Shown here: positions 25,033-33,044 of the stretch, piece by piece
How the letters are laid out: each line of letters begins with the position of its first letter
Numbering within the stretch: the stretch's first letter is position 1
NCBI GenBank assembly: GCA_900549415.1
Contig: URNX01000034.1
Span: 1 to 34,759, forward strand
From: an uncultured bacterium
GTDB lineage: Bacteria > Verrucomicrobiota > Lentisphaeria > Victivallales > UBA1829
Direction of reading: 5' to 3'
DNA: 34,759 nucleotides
Notes under the pieces: model-generated
Databases searched by the model: none
What the model was told of the DNA's origin: nothing
Seen by the model: only the letters and a program-made list of their open reading frames with translations
Translations under genes and position numbers: made by a program

Positions 25033-25158
25033 TTATTTTTCATCTGTTAAGAATTTTGAAATGAATTTCTGCTTGTTTTCAAAACAAGGCGCGTTTCCCG
25101 GAAGTCCCATAATGGTAAACTTCCGCCTCCGTTCATGTCGCCGGTGATTCAGGTTCAT
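25033..25158 (-). CDS. small ORF overlapping the end of the GntR gene
   Basis: A possible 41-residue protein (starts MNLNHRRHERRRKFT). The ATG overlaps the GntR stop codon as ATGA and has a very strong AAGGAGG 7 bases before it, made of the last GntR codons. No family is recognised. The early RRKFT resembles the start of pseudopilins, so it may be a decayed pseudopilin beginning. The 17-bp palindrome lies within it, which favours a regulatory region over a protein. It ends 19 bases before the pseudopilin ATG. Confidence 0.35.
   Translation of the reverse strand: MNLNHRRHERRRKFTIMGLPGNAPCFENKQKFISKFLTDEK
25072..25088. promoter_or_regulatory. perfect 17-bp palindrome, candidate operator
   Basis: CTTGTTTTCAAAACAAG, two 8-bp arms around one central base, between the GntR gene and the pseudopilin gene. 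Size and symmetry fit the operator of a dimeric GntR/LacI-type regulator controlling the downstream glycan genes. A weaker dyad GAAAT-GA-ATTTC lies next to it (about 25059-25070). Confidence 0.5.
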
Positions 25159-26231
25159 GCTTTTTCCTCCTTGGATATTTTTTTGTCCTGCACAATCAAT
25201 TCCGGTTCGATCAGATTGTTCTCCTGAACAGGTTTTCCGCACCGGACTGCCTCGAGAGCTTCGATGCTCCGGGAAAGAAGGGTTTCCTGATTGAACGCAA
25301 CATAGTCCACATTTTTTTGAAAAGCGTGAATCGCCGGGATGTTGCAATGACTGACCACATGAACGTCTTCTCCCGGCTTCAGTCCCAGGCGTTTCAGTTC
25401 CGCAAGGATGGACGGAAGGAGATTTTCATTCAGTACGATGAGACCGTCCGGAACATCCGGCGCGCTCTGTCTGTACAGCAGTGCGATGAGGCGTCCTCCC
25501 CACGAATGTTGAGAGGAAAGCTGAAACACTCCCTGAATCCACTCCGGGCAGCTCTGCAGGTCGGAAGCCAATAGCGTTTTTTCGATGGATTCTATCACAT
25601 GGAGGTCGGTCGTTGCAAGCATGATGAGTGCCGCTTTGCGCGCATGATGCTGTTTGAGTCGTTCGAGTGCAAGTTTTGTCATGGAAATCCAGTCGAGGAA
25701 AAATCTGATTCCATGAACATGTGTTTTGAGTTTGGCATATACTGCGATCGGGTGGGGGCGAAGGCCGTCCAGCAGTTCGTTGTCAAGCGACCGGGGAATG
25801 ATTGCTCCGGCAAGCAGTCCGTTCTTCAAATCTTCTTTCAGACGCAGGTATTCCGGCTGGTGCGCGCCGGATTCGCGGATCGTGTAGTAGGAAAAAGAAT
25901 ACTCCGGATGCTTTTCATGATAAAGTTCGACCGCGTTTTCGACTGCGCTCCACAGCGTGTCGTCCTTGATCTCCATGCGCACTTCGGACGGCTGGACCAC
26001 AAGAGCATAGCGGAAGCGGTTCGGCGGAGTCGCTGAAAGGAAAATGCCTTTAGAGCCGCGCGAGACAAGGAATCCTTCCTCCGCCAGCTGGTTGATCGCC
26101 CGCTGAACGGTCATGTTGCTTGCGTCGTAATGCTCCAGCAGAAGATGACGGCGCGGAAGCGTGCCGCCTACGGCGAATTCGCCGCTGATGATTCTCCTCC
26201 GCAAATCCTGTATAATCTCTTCCGTCCGCAT
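25155..26231 (-). CDS. GntR-type regulator with LacI-like sugar-binding domain
   Basis: A 358-residue protein. Residues 1-70 form a GntR winged helix (EEIIQDLRRRIISGEFAVGG, then NMTVQRAINQLAEEGFLVSR and GSKGIFLS as the wing). The rest matches the periplasmic-binding-protein-like effector domain of LacI/AraR-type regulators (AGAIIPRSLDN, DGLIVLNENLLPSILAELKRLGL, VHVVSHCN), so it probably binds a sugar. This is the architecture of AraR and of many regulators of glycan loci. AAAGGAAA precedes the ATG and a consensus promoter lies upstream. Its most likely targets are the pseudopilin, beta-helix and rhamnosidase genes that follow on the same strand, and the palindrome between them. Confidence 0.92.
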   Translation of the reverse strand: MRTEEIIQDLRRRIISGEFAVGGTLPRRHLLLEHYDASNMTVQRAINQLAEEGFLVSRGSKGIFLSATPPNRFRYALVVQPSEVRMEIKDDTLWSAVENAVELYHEKHPEYSFSYYTIRESGAHQPEYLRLKEDLKNGLLAGAIIPRSLDNELLDGLRPHPIAVYAKLKTHVHGIRFFLDWISMTKLALERLKQHHARKAALIMLATTDLHVIESIEKTLLASDLQSCPEWIQGVFQLSSQHSWGGRLIALLYRQSAPDVPDGLIVLNENLLPSILAELKRLGLKPGEDVHVVSHCNIPAIHAFQKNVDYVAFNQETLLSRSIEALEAVRCGKPVQENNLIEPELIVQDKKISKEEKA

Positions 26232-26265
26232 GAAAAACGTTTCCTTTGGTTGAATTTTCTATTAT

Positions 26266-26294
26266 ATTATACTATAAAAGTAGAAAAATGTCAA
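26266..26294 (-). promoter_or_regulatory. consensus promoter of the GntR gene
   Basis: Minus strand TTGACA (complement of 26289-26294), exactly 17 bp, TATAAT (complement of 26266-26271): a full sigma70 consensus at both boxes. So strong a promoter for a regulator gene suggests it is held down by autorepression or drives the downstream cluster as well. An A/T dyad TTTTTTGAAAAAA lies just upstream at 26310-26322. Confidence 0.85.
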
Positions 26295-26332
26295 GAGGGG
26301 AAACGAAACTTTTTTGAAAAAAAAACGGGATT

Positions 26333-26866
26333 TCAGCGCAGGAAGGTGAGAATCTCTTCGAGAGGGAGGCGTCCCGTGTGGTCGCGCAGTTCCGCCGGGT
26401 AGCCGACGGAGAGGAAGGAGACGGGGGTGACGTCGAACGGCAGATCCAGAATTTTTTTTGCGCGTGCGGCTTTGATCCAGCCGACCCAGCAGGTGCCGAG
26501 CCCGCGCTCCTCCGCCGCGAGGACAAAGTGTTCGCCCGCAATGCCGAGGTCGATGTATTCATAATGGATTCCGGAAAGAAGCGGGGCGAGAAAATGTGTC
26601 GCCAGTTTCTTTTTCATGCAGAGGACCATGATGACGGGGGCCTGTTCCAGCCACGGCATTTTGATTCCGGGAAGGAGCGCCTCTTCGCAGAGCTGTTTCC
26701 GCAAGTCCGGCGCGGAGACCGCGTAGAATCTCCACGGCTGTTTGTTGCAGGCGGAGGGGGCGAGGCGCGCGGCTTCCACGCATTCGCGGATGAGATTGTC
26801 TGGGACCGGATCGGGTCTGTAGGCGCGGCAGCTCCGGCGTTCGCGGATGGCGGTTTCGAGTTCCAT
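26333..26866 (-). CDS. nitroreductase-family flavoprotein
   Basis: A 177-residue protein of the small FMN-dependent nitroreductase fold. The N-terminal IRERRSCRAYRPDPV (7-21) and LAPSACNKQPWRFYAV are the FMN-binding signatures, and AAEERGLGTCWVGWI is the typical middle segment with GLGTCW. It probably reduces a quinone, nitro compound or other small molecule with NAD(P)H; the substrate is not evident. I chose the ATG at 26866, which follows GAGGAG at about 10 bases and sits one base after the methyltransferase stop. It is the last gene of the topoisomerase operon. Confidence 0.92.
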   Translation of the reverse strand: MELETAIRERRSCRAYRPDPVPDNLIRECVEAARLAPSACNKQPWRFYAVSAPDLRKQLCEEALLPGIKMPWLEQAPVIMVLCMKKKLATHFLAPLLSGIHYEYIDLGIAGEHFVLAAEERGLGTCWVGWIKAARAKKILDLPFDVTPVSFLSVGYPAELRDHTGRLPLEEILTFLR

Positions 26867-26867
26867 T

Positions 26868-27512
26868 TCAGCGATTCTCCTCTTTCCGTCCGGCAAAATA
26901 GAAGCCGTTGGAAGTGTGTCCGTTCATGGTTTGATAGACCACCTCTTCGCTTTCCAGCTCGCGGAAGGCGGAAAGGAGTTTGCGGATATGGCCGCGGTCA
27001 TGGTGACGCAGAACCGCGCCTTCGGGGAGTTCGAAAATGCCGTAAGTTCCGTAGACCTGTTCCCATGCCGCATAGCGTTTGCGGTTGCGAAGGTCGGTGT
27101 TCAGCAGAAAGTCGTTGACGTAGAGCAGACCGCCCGGTTTGAGGACGCGCCGGATCTCCGCAATCAGTGCTTCCTGATCGCGGTCGGCGACGATGCAGGT
27201 GAGGACGGCGCAGAGCAGGACGGCGTCGAGCGAGGCGTCCGGAAAATCAATGTTTTCACTCTCCATGACGCGGAGGTCGAGATACGGGAACTGGCGTTTG
27301 CCGCGTGCGATCAGCTTTTCCGAAAAGTCGATTCCGCAGAGGTTGCGGAAACCGAGCGCGTGGAGTTCGCTGAGGACGCGTCCGTAGCCGCAGCCGACGT
27401 CGAGAATCGCGGCGTCGCGGTTGACGTAGCGGCAGAAGACGGCGGACTGCATTGGCGTCGTGAATTCTTTGGCGTCCGCCACGCTGTTCCAGTATTCCTT
27501 CTGAGTGCTCAT
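26868..27512 (-). CDS. class I SAM-dependent methyltransferase
   Basis: A 214-residue Rossmann methyltransferase. Motif I ILDVGCGYGRVLSEL (36-50) binds AdoMet, CGIDFSEKLI is the following acidic strand, and LKPGGLLYVNDFLL is the usual motif III region. The substrate is unknown; size and motifs are those of small-molecule or ubiE-like methyltransferases. The ATG at 27512 overlaps the deaminase stop as ATGA, and the longer upstream frame is a shadow of the deaminase. Confidence 0.9.
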   Translation of the reverse strand: MSTQKEYWNSVADAKEFTTPMQSAVFCRYVNRDAAILDVGCGYGRVLSELHALGFRNLCGIDFSEKLIARGKRQFPYLDLRVMESENIDFPDASLDAVLLCAVLTCIVADRDQEALIAEIRRVLKPGGLLYVNDFLLNTDLRNRKRYAAWEQVYGTYGIFELPEGAVLRHHDRGHIRKLLSAFRELESEEVVYQTMNGHTSNGFYFAGRKEENR

Positions 27513-27985
27513 TTTTCCGCCTTTTCTCCGAGTCCGCGGATTTTGACGCCCGCTTCCTGAAGGATTGCGCGCGCGGTGGAGTCGATGGAGTAGCGTTCGC
27601 GGTAGACCACTTCGCGGATGCCCGCGTTGATGATCATTTTCGCGCAGAGCAGGCAGGGGCTGTAGGTGGTATAGAGCGTGGAATCTTTGACGCAGATTCC
27701 GTGGTATGCGGCCTGGACGATGGCGTTTTCCTCGCCGTGCGAGCAGAGGCATTCGGTCAGGTTCGTTCCGGACGGCGCATGGGAGGCGCAGCGGGGGCAG
27801 CCGCCCTCATCGCAGTTGCGGATTCCGCGCGGTGTTCCGTTGTAGCCGGTCGAAATGATGCGTTTATCCTTGACAATCACTGCGGCGACGTGCCGGCGCG
27901 AGCAGTTGCTGCGCAGAGCGACGACGCGCGCGATTTCCATGAAATATTCATCCCAGTCGGGACGCTTGTGTACCGGTTCGCTCAT
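27509..27985 (-). CDS. dCMP deaminase family protein (ComEB-like)
   Basis: A 158-residue zinc deaminase. The catalytic site is seen as HGEENA (H83, E85) and PCLLC (C111, C114). YNGTPRGIRNCDEGGC (48-63) with several Cys/His residues before the active site is typical of dCMP deaminases of the ComEB type, which can bind a second zinc. It converts dCMP to dUMP as a source for dTMP synthesis. It follows parC by 15 bases and overlaps the methyltransferase by 4. Confidence 0.92.
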   Translation of the reverse strand: MSEPVHKRPDWDEYFMEIARVVALRSNCSRRHVAAVIVKDKRIISTGYNGTPRGIRNCDEGGCPRCASHAPSGTNLTECLCSHGEENAIVQAAYHGICVKDSTLYTTYSPCLLCAKMIINAGIREVVYRERYSIDSTARAILQEAGVKIRGLGEKAEK

Positions 27986-28000
27986 ATTCAGTTCCTTTCT

Positions 28001-30349
28001 TCAGAACAGATCCATCTGTTCGATTCCCCAGTTCTCGTCCTCGGGGTTGGGGACGGGACGGATCGGCTCTTTGGGTTCGGGATTGTTGATTTTGCCGTCT
28101 TCGACCACGCCTTCCGCCGGATCTTTCGGCTGTTCCGGAGACTCCTTCGGGAGTTCGTCGGCGGGAATCAGATTCGGTTCATCGGACTCCTCGGTGCCGT
28201 CGAGATACTGCACAAAGGTGATTTTCTGGAGTTTGCGCGGGAAGAGCGGCGCACCGCCCGCTTTGGGCGAACGGAGCGGAGCCTTGGAAAGGTCAACGGT
28301 CTGCACCTGGCGCGCCTTGACCGGGGTGTCGATGCGGCATTCGTAGATCGCTTTCGGACGCGGCGTGATGAGTTCCAGGCGGCAGCCTTCCGGGCAGATG
28401 CGGTACTCCTTGTCCTTGATGAACTGGGAGATGACGCAGCGCTTGTAGTAAACTTTGCCCGTCTTGAGGTCGGAGTAGACAATGCCGAATTCGGTGTTCT
28501 TGTCATACTTGCGGAACTCGTAGAGCTTGTCGATGAAAATCTTGTCCGGGATGTCGATGATCTTGTAGACGCCCTTCCGCTCAATGCAGAGGAGGTGGTC
28601 GAATTCGTTGCAGAGCACAATGTCATCGCTCTTGACCGCGGTTCCGACATAGCAGTTCTTGCGGTCCCAGCCGACGCGGATGTTGTTGAGCGCGATGGCT
28701 TTTGCGTCGATCTTGTCGAATCCGTCGAGTCTGATTTCGGTGCGGCGCGGGAAGTTTTCCCCGTACTTTTCGAGCAGTTCCTGGAGTTTGCGGATTGCGT
28801 ATTTCTTGAGCTGCTTGAGATTTTTCTGCGCCTCGGTGAGAAGCGCGTTGAGCTCGGCTGTTTCCTTGCGGTTCTGTTCGATATCGAACAGCGAGATGCG
28901 GCGGATGGGAATGGCGAGCAGCTTTTCAAGCTCGGAATCGGGGATGACGCCCTCCGCGAGCTGATCGAGACGCTTCTGCGCCTCCTTGTCGTTTGCGGCG
29001 AATCCGCGGATGCGCACGCTCTCTTCGAGCTGCTGGACGATCGGGAACCATTCATCACGGAACTTGTCGAGTCCCTTGCGGACTTCGGAGGCGATTTTCT
29101 CCTGGGTCTTGCAGGTTTCGATGCGCTTGTAAATCCGCTCTTCCACAAAAATCCGGGCGAGGGTGCGGAAGAGAATTTTGTCGAGATATTTTCCGATTTC
29201 GATGTTGAGTTCGGCGCGCAGATACTCCAGCAGTTTTTCCGTGTTGCGGCGCAGAACGTCGGAAACGGTCATGCGGACCGGACGGTTGTTGCGGATGACC
29301 ATCATGTTCAGCGAGAGGCTGATGGAGCAGTCTGTGTATTTGTAGAGCGCCTGAATTGCGCGCTGCGGATCGTAGCCGCGCTGCGGGACGATTTCGATGC
29401 AGACCTCTTCCGCCGAAAGGTCGTGGATCGATGCAATTTTGATTTTGCTCTTGTTGATGGCGCGGTCGATGGATTCCAGCAGTTTCTGCGTGTTGGTGAG
29501 CGCGGGAATTTCGCGGATGATGAGGTTGCGTCCCTCAATGTCGATGCGCGCGCGGAGCGTGATTTTGCCGTTGCCGTCCTCGTATTCGGAGGCGTCCATG
29601 ATGCCGCCCTGGAGAAAGTCGGGGAAGAGCTGGAACGGTTCATCGCGCAGAACGGAAATCTGGGCGTTGAGCAGTTCGTTGAAGTTGTGCGGCATGATGT
29701 CGGTGCGCGTTCCCGGAGCGAGACCCGACGCGCCCATGAGCAGGAGCGAAGGAATTTTGATGGGAAGGCGAACCGGCTCTTTGTTGCGGGAGTCGTAGGA
29801 ATCGACGAGTTCGGTGATGTCGTCGTTGAACAGCACGTCGCGCCCGAGCTGGGAGAGCCGCGCTTCAATGTAACGGGGCGCCGCGGCGCAGTCGCCGGTG
29901 ACGATGCTGCCGAAGTTTCCCTGTTTCTCGATGAAGAGTTCCTTGTTCGCAAGATAGACGAGCGCATCGCCGATGGAGGCGTCGCCGTGGGGATGGAACT
30001 TCATGGTTCCGCCGACGATGTTTGCGACTTTGTGGAAGGAGCCGTCGTCGACGCGGTGCATTTCCCAGAGAATACGTCGCTGCACGGGCTTGAGTCCGTC
30101 GTCGACGTCCGGAATTGCACGGTCCTTGATGACGTATGATGCGTACTCGATATAGTTGGTGTTCATCATCCGGCGGAGGAGTTCGTTTGCGCCGGCGGAG
30201 TGCGCCGCGACGGCGGGAAGATCCTCTTCCTCTCCGTCGTTTTCGGAATCTGCTGCGGCGGATTCGGCCGCTTTCGGCTCTTCGGGAACGGGGGGATTGA
30301 GAGGCTGTTCCGGTGCGCCGCCGTTCAGTTCAGTTTTTTTCTTTGCCAT
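28001..30349 (-). CDS. parC: type IIA DNA topoisomerase subunit A (ParC-like)
   Basis: A 782-residue subunit that breaks and rejoins DNA. An acidic, Pro/Ala-rich N-terminal extension (1-52) precedes the winged-helix core (YASYVIKDRAIPDVDDGLKP, 69-88), HPHGDASIGDAL (119-130) and the catalytic Tyr Y160 in AAPRYIEARL. The C-terminal part is short, without the GyrA-box of gyrases, and ends in an acidic Pro-rich tail, so topoisomerase IV-like decatenation is more likely than supercoiling. The subunit resembles the ParC set of Bacteroidetes and the second topoisomerase set of Chlamydiae. It starts 3 bases after parE ends. Residue 124, equivalent to GyrA Ser83, is Ala. Confidence 0.92.
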   Translation of the reverse strand: MAKKKTELNGGAPEQPLNPPVPEEPKAAESAAADSENDGEEEDLPAVAAHSAGANELLRRMMNTNYIEYASYVIKDRAIPDVDDGLKPVQRRILWEMHRVDDGSFHKVANIVGGTMKFHPHGDASIGDALVYLANKELFIEKQGNFGSIVTGDCAAAPRYIEARLSQLGRDVLFNDDITELVDSYDSRNKEPVRLPIKIPSLLLMGASGLAPGTRTDIMPHNFNELLNAQISVLRDEPFQLFPDFLQGGIMDASEYEDGNGKITLRARIDIEGRNLIIREIPALTNTQKLLESIDRAINKSKIKIASIHDLSAEEVCIEIVPQRGYDPQRAIQALYKYTDCSISLSLNMMVIRNNRPVRMTVSDVLRRNTEKLLEYLRAELNIEIGKYLDKILFRTLARIFVEERIYKRIETCKTQEKIASEVRKGLDKFRDEWFPIVQQLEESVRIRGFAANDKEAQKRLDQLAEGVIPDSELEKLLAIPIRRISLFDIEQNRKETAELNALLTEAQKNLKQLKKYAIRKLQELLEKYGENFPRRTEIRLDGFDKIDAKAIALNNIRVGWDRKNCYVGTAVKSDDIVLCNEFDHLLCIERKGVYKIIDIPDKIFIDKLYEFRKYDKNTEFGIVYSDLKTGKVYYKRCVISQFIKDKEYRICPEGCRLELITPRPKAIYECRIDTPVKARQVQTVDLSKAPLRSPKAGGAPLFPRKLQKITFVQYLDGTEESDEPNLIPADELPKESPEQPKDPAEGVVEDGKINNPEPKEPIRPVPNPEDENWGIEQMDLF

Positions 30350-30352
30350 TTG

Positions 30353-32272
30353 TTACACCAGATTGTTTTGAATGAATTCCCAGCGTTCCGGGGTGTTGTC
30401 GCCCATGTAGAAACGCAGCATCTCATTGATGCCTTTTGTCTGATCGATCGTTACGGGTTCCAGACGGATATTTTCATCGATGAACTGCCGGAACTCTTTC
30501 GGGGAGATTTCTCCGAGACCTTTGAATCGGGTGATTTCCGCGTTTTTGCCGATCAGCGCGGCTTTTTCGTCGCGCTCCTCTTCGGAGTAGCAGTAGTAAG
30601 TTTTTTCGTTCGCCTTCTCCTCCGGTGCGGCGCTGTCGTCGGACTTTCCCTTTTTCGTTGTTTTGCGCGCGGGCTTTTTGTCATCCTTCTTTCCCTTCGG
30701 GCGGACGCGGAAGAGCGGAGTTTCAAGGATGTAGAGATGACCCGTCTGAACGAGCTGTTCAAAGTAGGAGAGAAAGAAGGTTATCAGCAGGTTCCGGATG
30801 TGCAGCCCATCCACGTCGGCATCGGTTGCAATGACGACTTTGTTGTAGCGGAGATTCGCGATATCCTCTTCAATGTTCAGCGTGCGCATGATGCAGAAGA
30901 GCTCTTCGACGGTGTAGATTGTTTCAAGCTTTTTGCCGAAGCAGTTGAACGGTTTGCCTTTGAGCGAGAAGACCGCCTGCGTGTTCGGGTCGCGGCTCTG
31001 GACCATGGAACCGCCCGCGGAGTCGCCCTCGGTGAGGAAGATCATGGTTTCGTCGCCGTGTCCGGAGCGGTCGCCGAAATGGTGTTTGCAGTCGCGCAGT
31101 TTGCTGTTGCGGACGTTGAGTTTCTTTTCAAATTCCTTGCCTTTTTTCTTTACCGCCTGAACTTCTTTGCGGACTTCTTCGTTTTTGCAGATTTTCGCGA
31201 TCAGAAGTTCCGCCTGGTCGGTGTGGCGGTAGAGATAGTCTTCAACCGCTTTTTTGACGGCGGGGACGATCCAGCTTTTCACGTCGGTGTTGCCGAGTTT
31301 GTTTTTCGTCTGCGATTCGAAAACGGGCTCCTGAAGCTTGATTGCGATGGAGCCGACGATTCCGCCGCGCAGGTCTTTGGCGTCGTAGTCTTTTCCGGAG
31401 TACTGGTTGACGGCGCGGAGCAGCGCCTCCTTGAACGCGGATTCGTGCGTGCCGCCGTCGTTGGTGTACTGACCGTTGACGAACGAGAAGTAGGTCTCTC
31501 CGAAATCCGGAACATGGGTGAACGCAAACTCAAGCGTCTTGTCCTTGTAATGAATGACGTCGTAGAGTTTTTCTTCTTCCACGCGGTTGCTGATGAGATC
31601 TTCAAGGCCGTTTTTGGAATAGAAGCGCTCGGCTCCGTTGAGATAAAGGGAGAGCCCGCTGTTGAGGTAGGCATACATCCAGAGACGTTTTTTGACGAAT
31701 TCGGGATTGATATGATACTTCGGGAAGATCTGCGCATCGGGAACAAATTCGATGAGGGTTCCGTTGCGCTCGGTGGTGTCGCCTTCCTCTTCCTTGATGA
31801 GTTTTCCGTGTTCGAATTCGGCGCGTTTGAATTTGCCTTCGCGGAATGCGGTTGCGATGAAGCGTTCGGAGAGGGCGTTGACCGCCTTTGTGCCGACGCC
31901 GTTCAGACCGACGGAGAACTGGAAGACATCGCTGTTGTATTTTGCGCCCGTGTTGATCTGGGAAACGCAGTCCACAAGTTTCTCCAGCGGAATGCCGCGT
32001 CCGTAGTCGCGGATTTTGACGTAGTTGTCGCGCAGGGTGACGTCGATGCGGCGTCCGCAGCCCATGATGAATTCGTCGACGGAGTTGTCGATAACCTCTT
32101 TGATGAGGACGTATACGCCGTCGTTTTCGTATGTGCCGTCTCCGAGTTTTCCGATATACATTCCGGGCCGGTGACGGATGTGTTCGAGCGAGCTTAGAGT
32201 CTTGATCGCATTTGCGTCATAAGCGACTTTCGTGGGAACGGGAGCGCTTATGTTGTCGAGTTCGTCATCCAT
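30353..32272 (-). CDS. parE: type IIA DNA topoisomerase subunit B (ParE-like)
   Basis: A 639-residue ATPase subunit. GHKL ATP-binding domain: EVIDNSVDEF, DYGRGIPLE, VGLNGVGTKAVNALS. Transducer domain with QTKNKLGN. TOPRIM domain: FLTEGDSAGGS and the metal-binding DADVDG. An inserted Lys-rich, low-complexity stretch (about 525-555) interrupts the TOPRIM-tail region. TQAVFSLKGKPFNCFG is closer to the ParE form than to the GyrB form. AGAAGGA lies 6 bases before the ATG and a promoter upstream, so this is the first gene of the operon with parC, deaminase, methyltransferase and nitroreductase. Confidence 0.93.
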   Translation of the reverse strand: MDDELDNISAPVPTKVAYDANAIKTLSSLEHIRHRPGMYIGKLGDGTYENDGVYVLIKEVIDNSVDEFIMGCGRRIDVTLRDNYVKIRDYGRGIPLEKLVDCVSQINTGAKYNSDVFQFSVGLNGVGTKAVNALSERFIATAFREGKFKRAEFEHGKLIKEEEGDTTERNGTLIEFVPDAQIFPKYHINPEFVKKRLWMYAYLNSGLSLYLNGAERFYSKNGLEDLISNRVEEEKLYDVIHYKDKTLEFAFTHVPDFGETYFSFVNGQYTNDGGTHESAFKEALLRAVNQYSGKDYDAKDLRGGIVGSIAIKLQEPVFESQTKNKLGNTDVKSWIVPAVKKAVEDYLYRHTDQAELLIAKICKNEEVRKEVQAVKKKGKEFEKKLNVRNSKLRDCKHHFGDRSGHGDETMIFLTEGDSAGGSMVQSRDPNTQAVFSLKGKPFNCFGKKLETIYTVEELFCIMRTLNIEEDIANLRYNKVVIATDADVDGLHIRNLLITFFLSYFEQLVQTGHLYILETPLFRVRPKGKKDDKKPARKTTKKGKSDDSAAPEEKANEKTYYCYSEEERDEKAALIGKNAEITRFKGLGEISPKEFRQFIDENIRLEPVTIDQTKGINEMLRFYMGDNTPERWEFIQNNLV

Positions 32273-32341
32273 GGTTGGTCCTTCTTTCTGCTGATTGGCG
32301 GCGCAACGGTATAAGCGGTTTTTCCGCGCCGCGGATTGAAA

Positions 32342-32369
32342 AATATATATCGTCGAAACGGTTTTTCAA
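32342..32369 (-). promoter_or_regulatory. promoter of the parE operon
   Basis: Minus strand TTGAAA (complement of 32364-32369), 16 bp, TATATT (complement of 32342-32347), leaving a leader of about 60 nt. It begins right after the bioD stop, so the two units are separate. Confidence 0.55.
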
Positions 32370-32377
32370 GTCGGATT

Positions 32378-33043
32378 TCAAAAAATATGGCGGAGCCCGA
32401 GGTCGCTAATGAATCCTTTTCCGGTTCCCGCCTGCGCGAGGATTTCGACTTTGCCGAACTTCTCGATCATCTTGAGATTGTCGCGGATGAGAATGCCGGG
32501 TTCATCGGGAACGCGGTTGACGATGACTCCGCGCACTTCGACGTCGCGTCTGCGCAGCTCGTTGATGGTGAGCACGGTGTGGTTGATGGTTCCGAGCGCG
32601 GCGTCCGCGACGATGATCGCGGGGATTCCGAGCGCGGCGGGGATATCCGCCATGATCTGGCGCTGATTCAGGGGGACGTAGATTCCGCCCGCGCTCTCCA
32701 GAAGGATGACGTCGGGATTGAATTTCGCCTTGATTTCATGATAGGCGCGGGTGATCTTCGTCAGATCGATCTCAATGCCGCTGAGTTCCGCCGCGAGGTG
32801 GGGGGAGGATTCGAACTGGAGGCAGTAGGGACATGCGAGCTCCAGGGGAATGTCGAGGATTCCGGGGGCGACGGCTTTGACTTTGCCGAGGTCTCCGTTC
32901 ATCGGGTCGGTCATGCCGGTCTGCGCGGGTTTCATGACGGCGGTGGAAAGTCCGCGTTCGGTGGTGTACTTTGCCAGAAGCGAGGTGACGTAGGTTTTGC
33001 CGATATCCGTTCCTGTTCCGGTTACAAAAAAAGTCTGACTCAT
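32378..33043 (-). CDS. bioD: dethiobiotin synthetase
   Basis: A 221-residue ATP-dependent carboxylase that closes the ureido ring of dethiobiotin from DAPA. P-loop GTGTDIGKT (9-17), KPAQTG (38-43) for substrate, LLESAGGIYVPLN (about 116-128) and VIVNR near the C-terminal third are all family features. The ATG at 33043 follows AAGGA and sits one base after the stop of the exported protein gene; the upstream extension is a shadow. No other biotin gene is in the window, so the pathway is split or partly missing. Confidence 0.95.
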   Translation of the reverse strand: MSQTFFVTGTGTDIGKTYVTSLLAKYTTERGLSTAVMKPAQTGMTDPMNGDLGKVKAVAPGILDIPLELACPYCLQFESSPHLAAELSGIEIDLTKITRAYHEIKAKFNPDVILLESAGGIYVPLNQRQIMADIPAALGIPAIIVADAALGTINHTVLTINELRRRDVEVRGVIVNRVPDEPGILIRDNLKMIEKFGKVEILAQAGTGKGFISDLGLRHIF

Positions 33044-33044
33044 C

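Noticed and set aside
26310..26322. TTTTTTGAAAAAA dyad upstream of the GntR promoter as a terminator or operator
   Set aside because: Pure A/T symmetry is common by chance in AT-rich gaps and the stem would be too weak to act as a terminator; kept only as a remark under the promoter.
27701..30139. An 812-codon open frame on the plus strand opposite parC and the deaminase
   Set aside because: It runs antisense to two genes with clear catalytic motifs and has no recognisable domain or proper start signal. It arises from the GC-rich third positions and rare stop-complement codons of the real genes.
30200..32197. A 665-codon open frame on the plus strand opposite parE
   Set aside because: Mirror of parE codon use with hydrophobic Phe/Val-rich composition and no domain; parE itself has every TOPRIM and GHKL motif.
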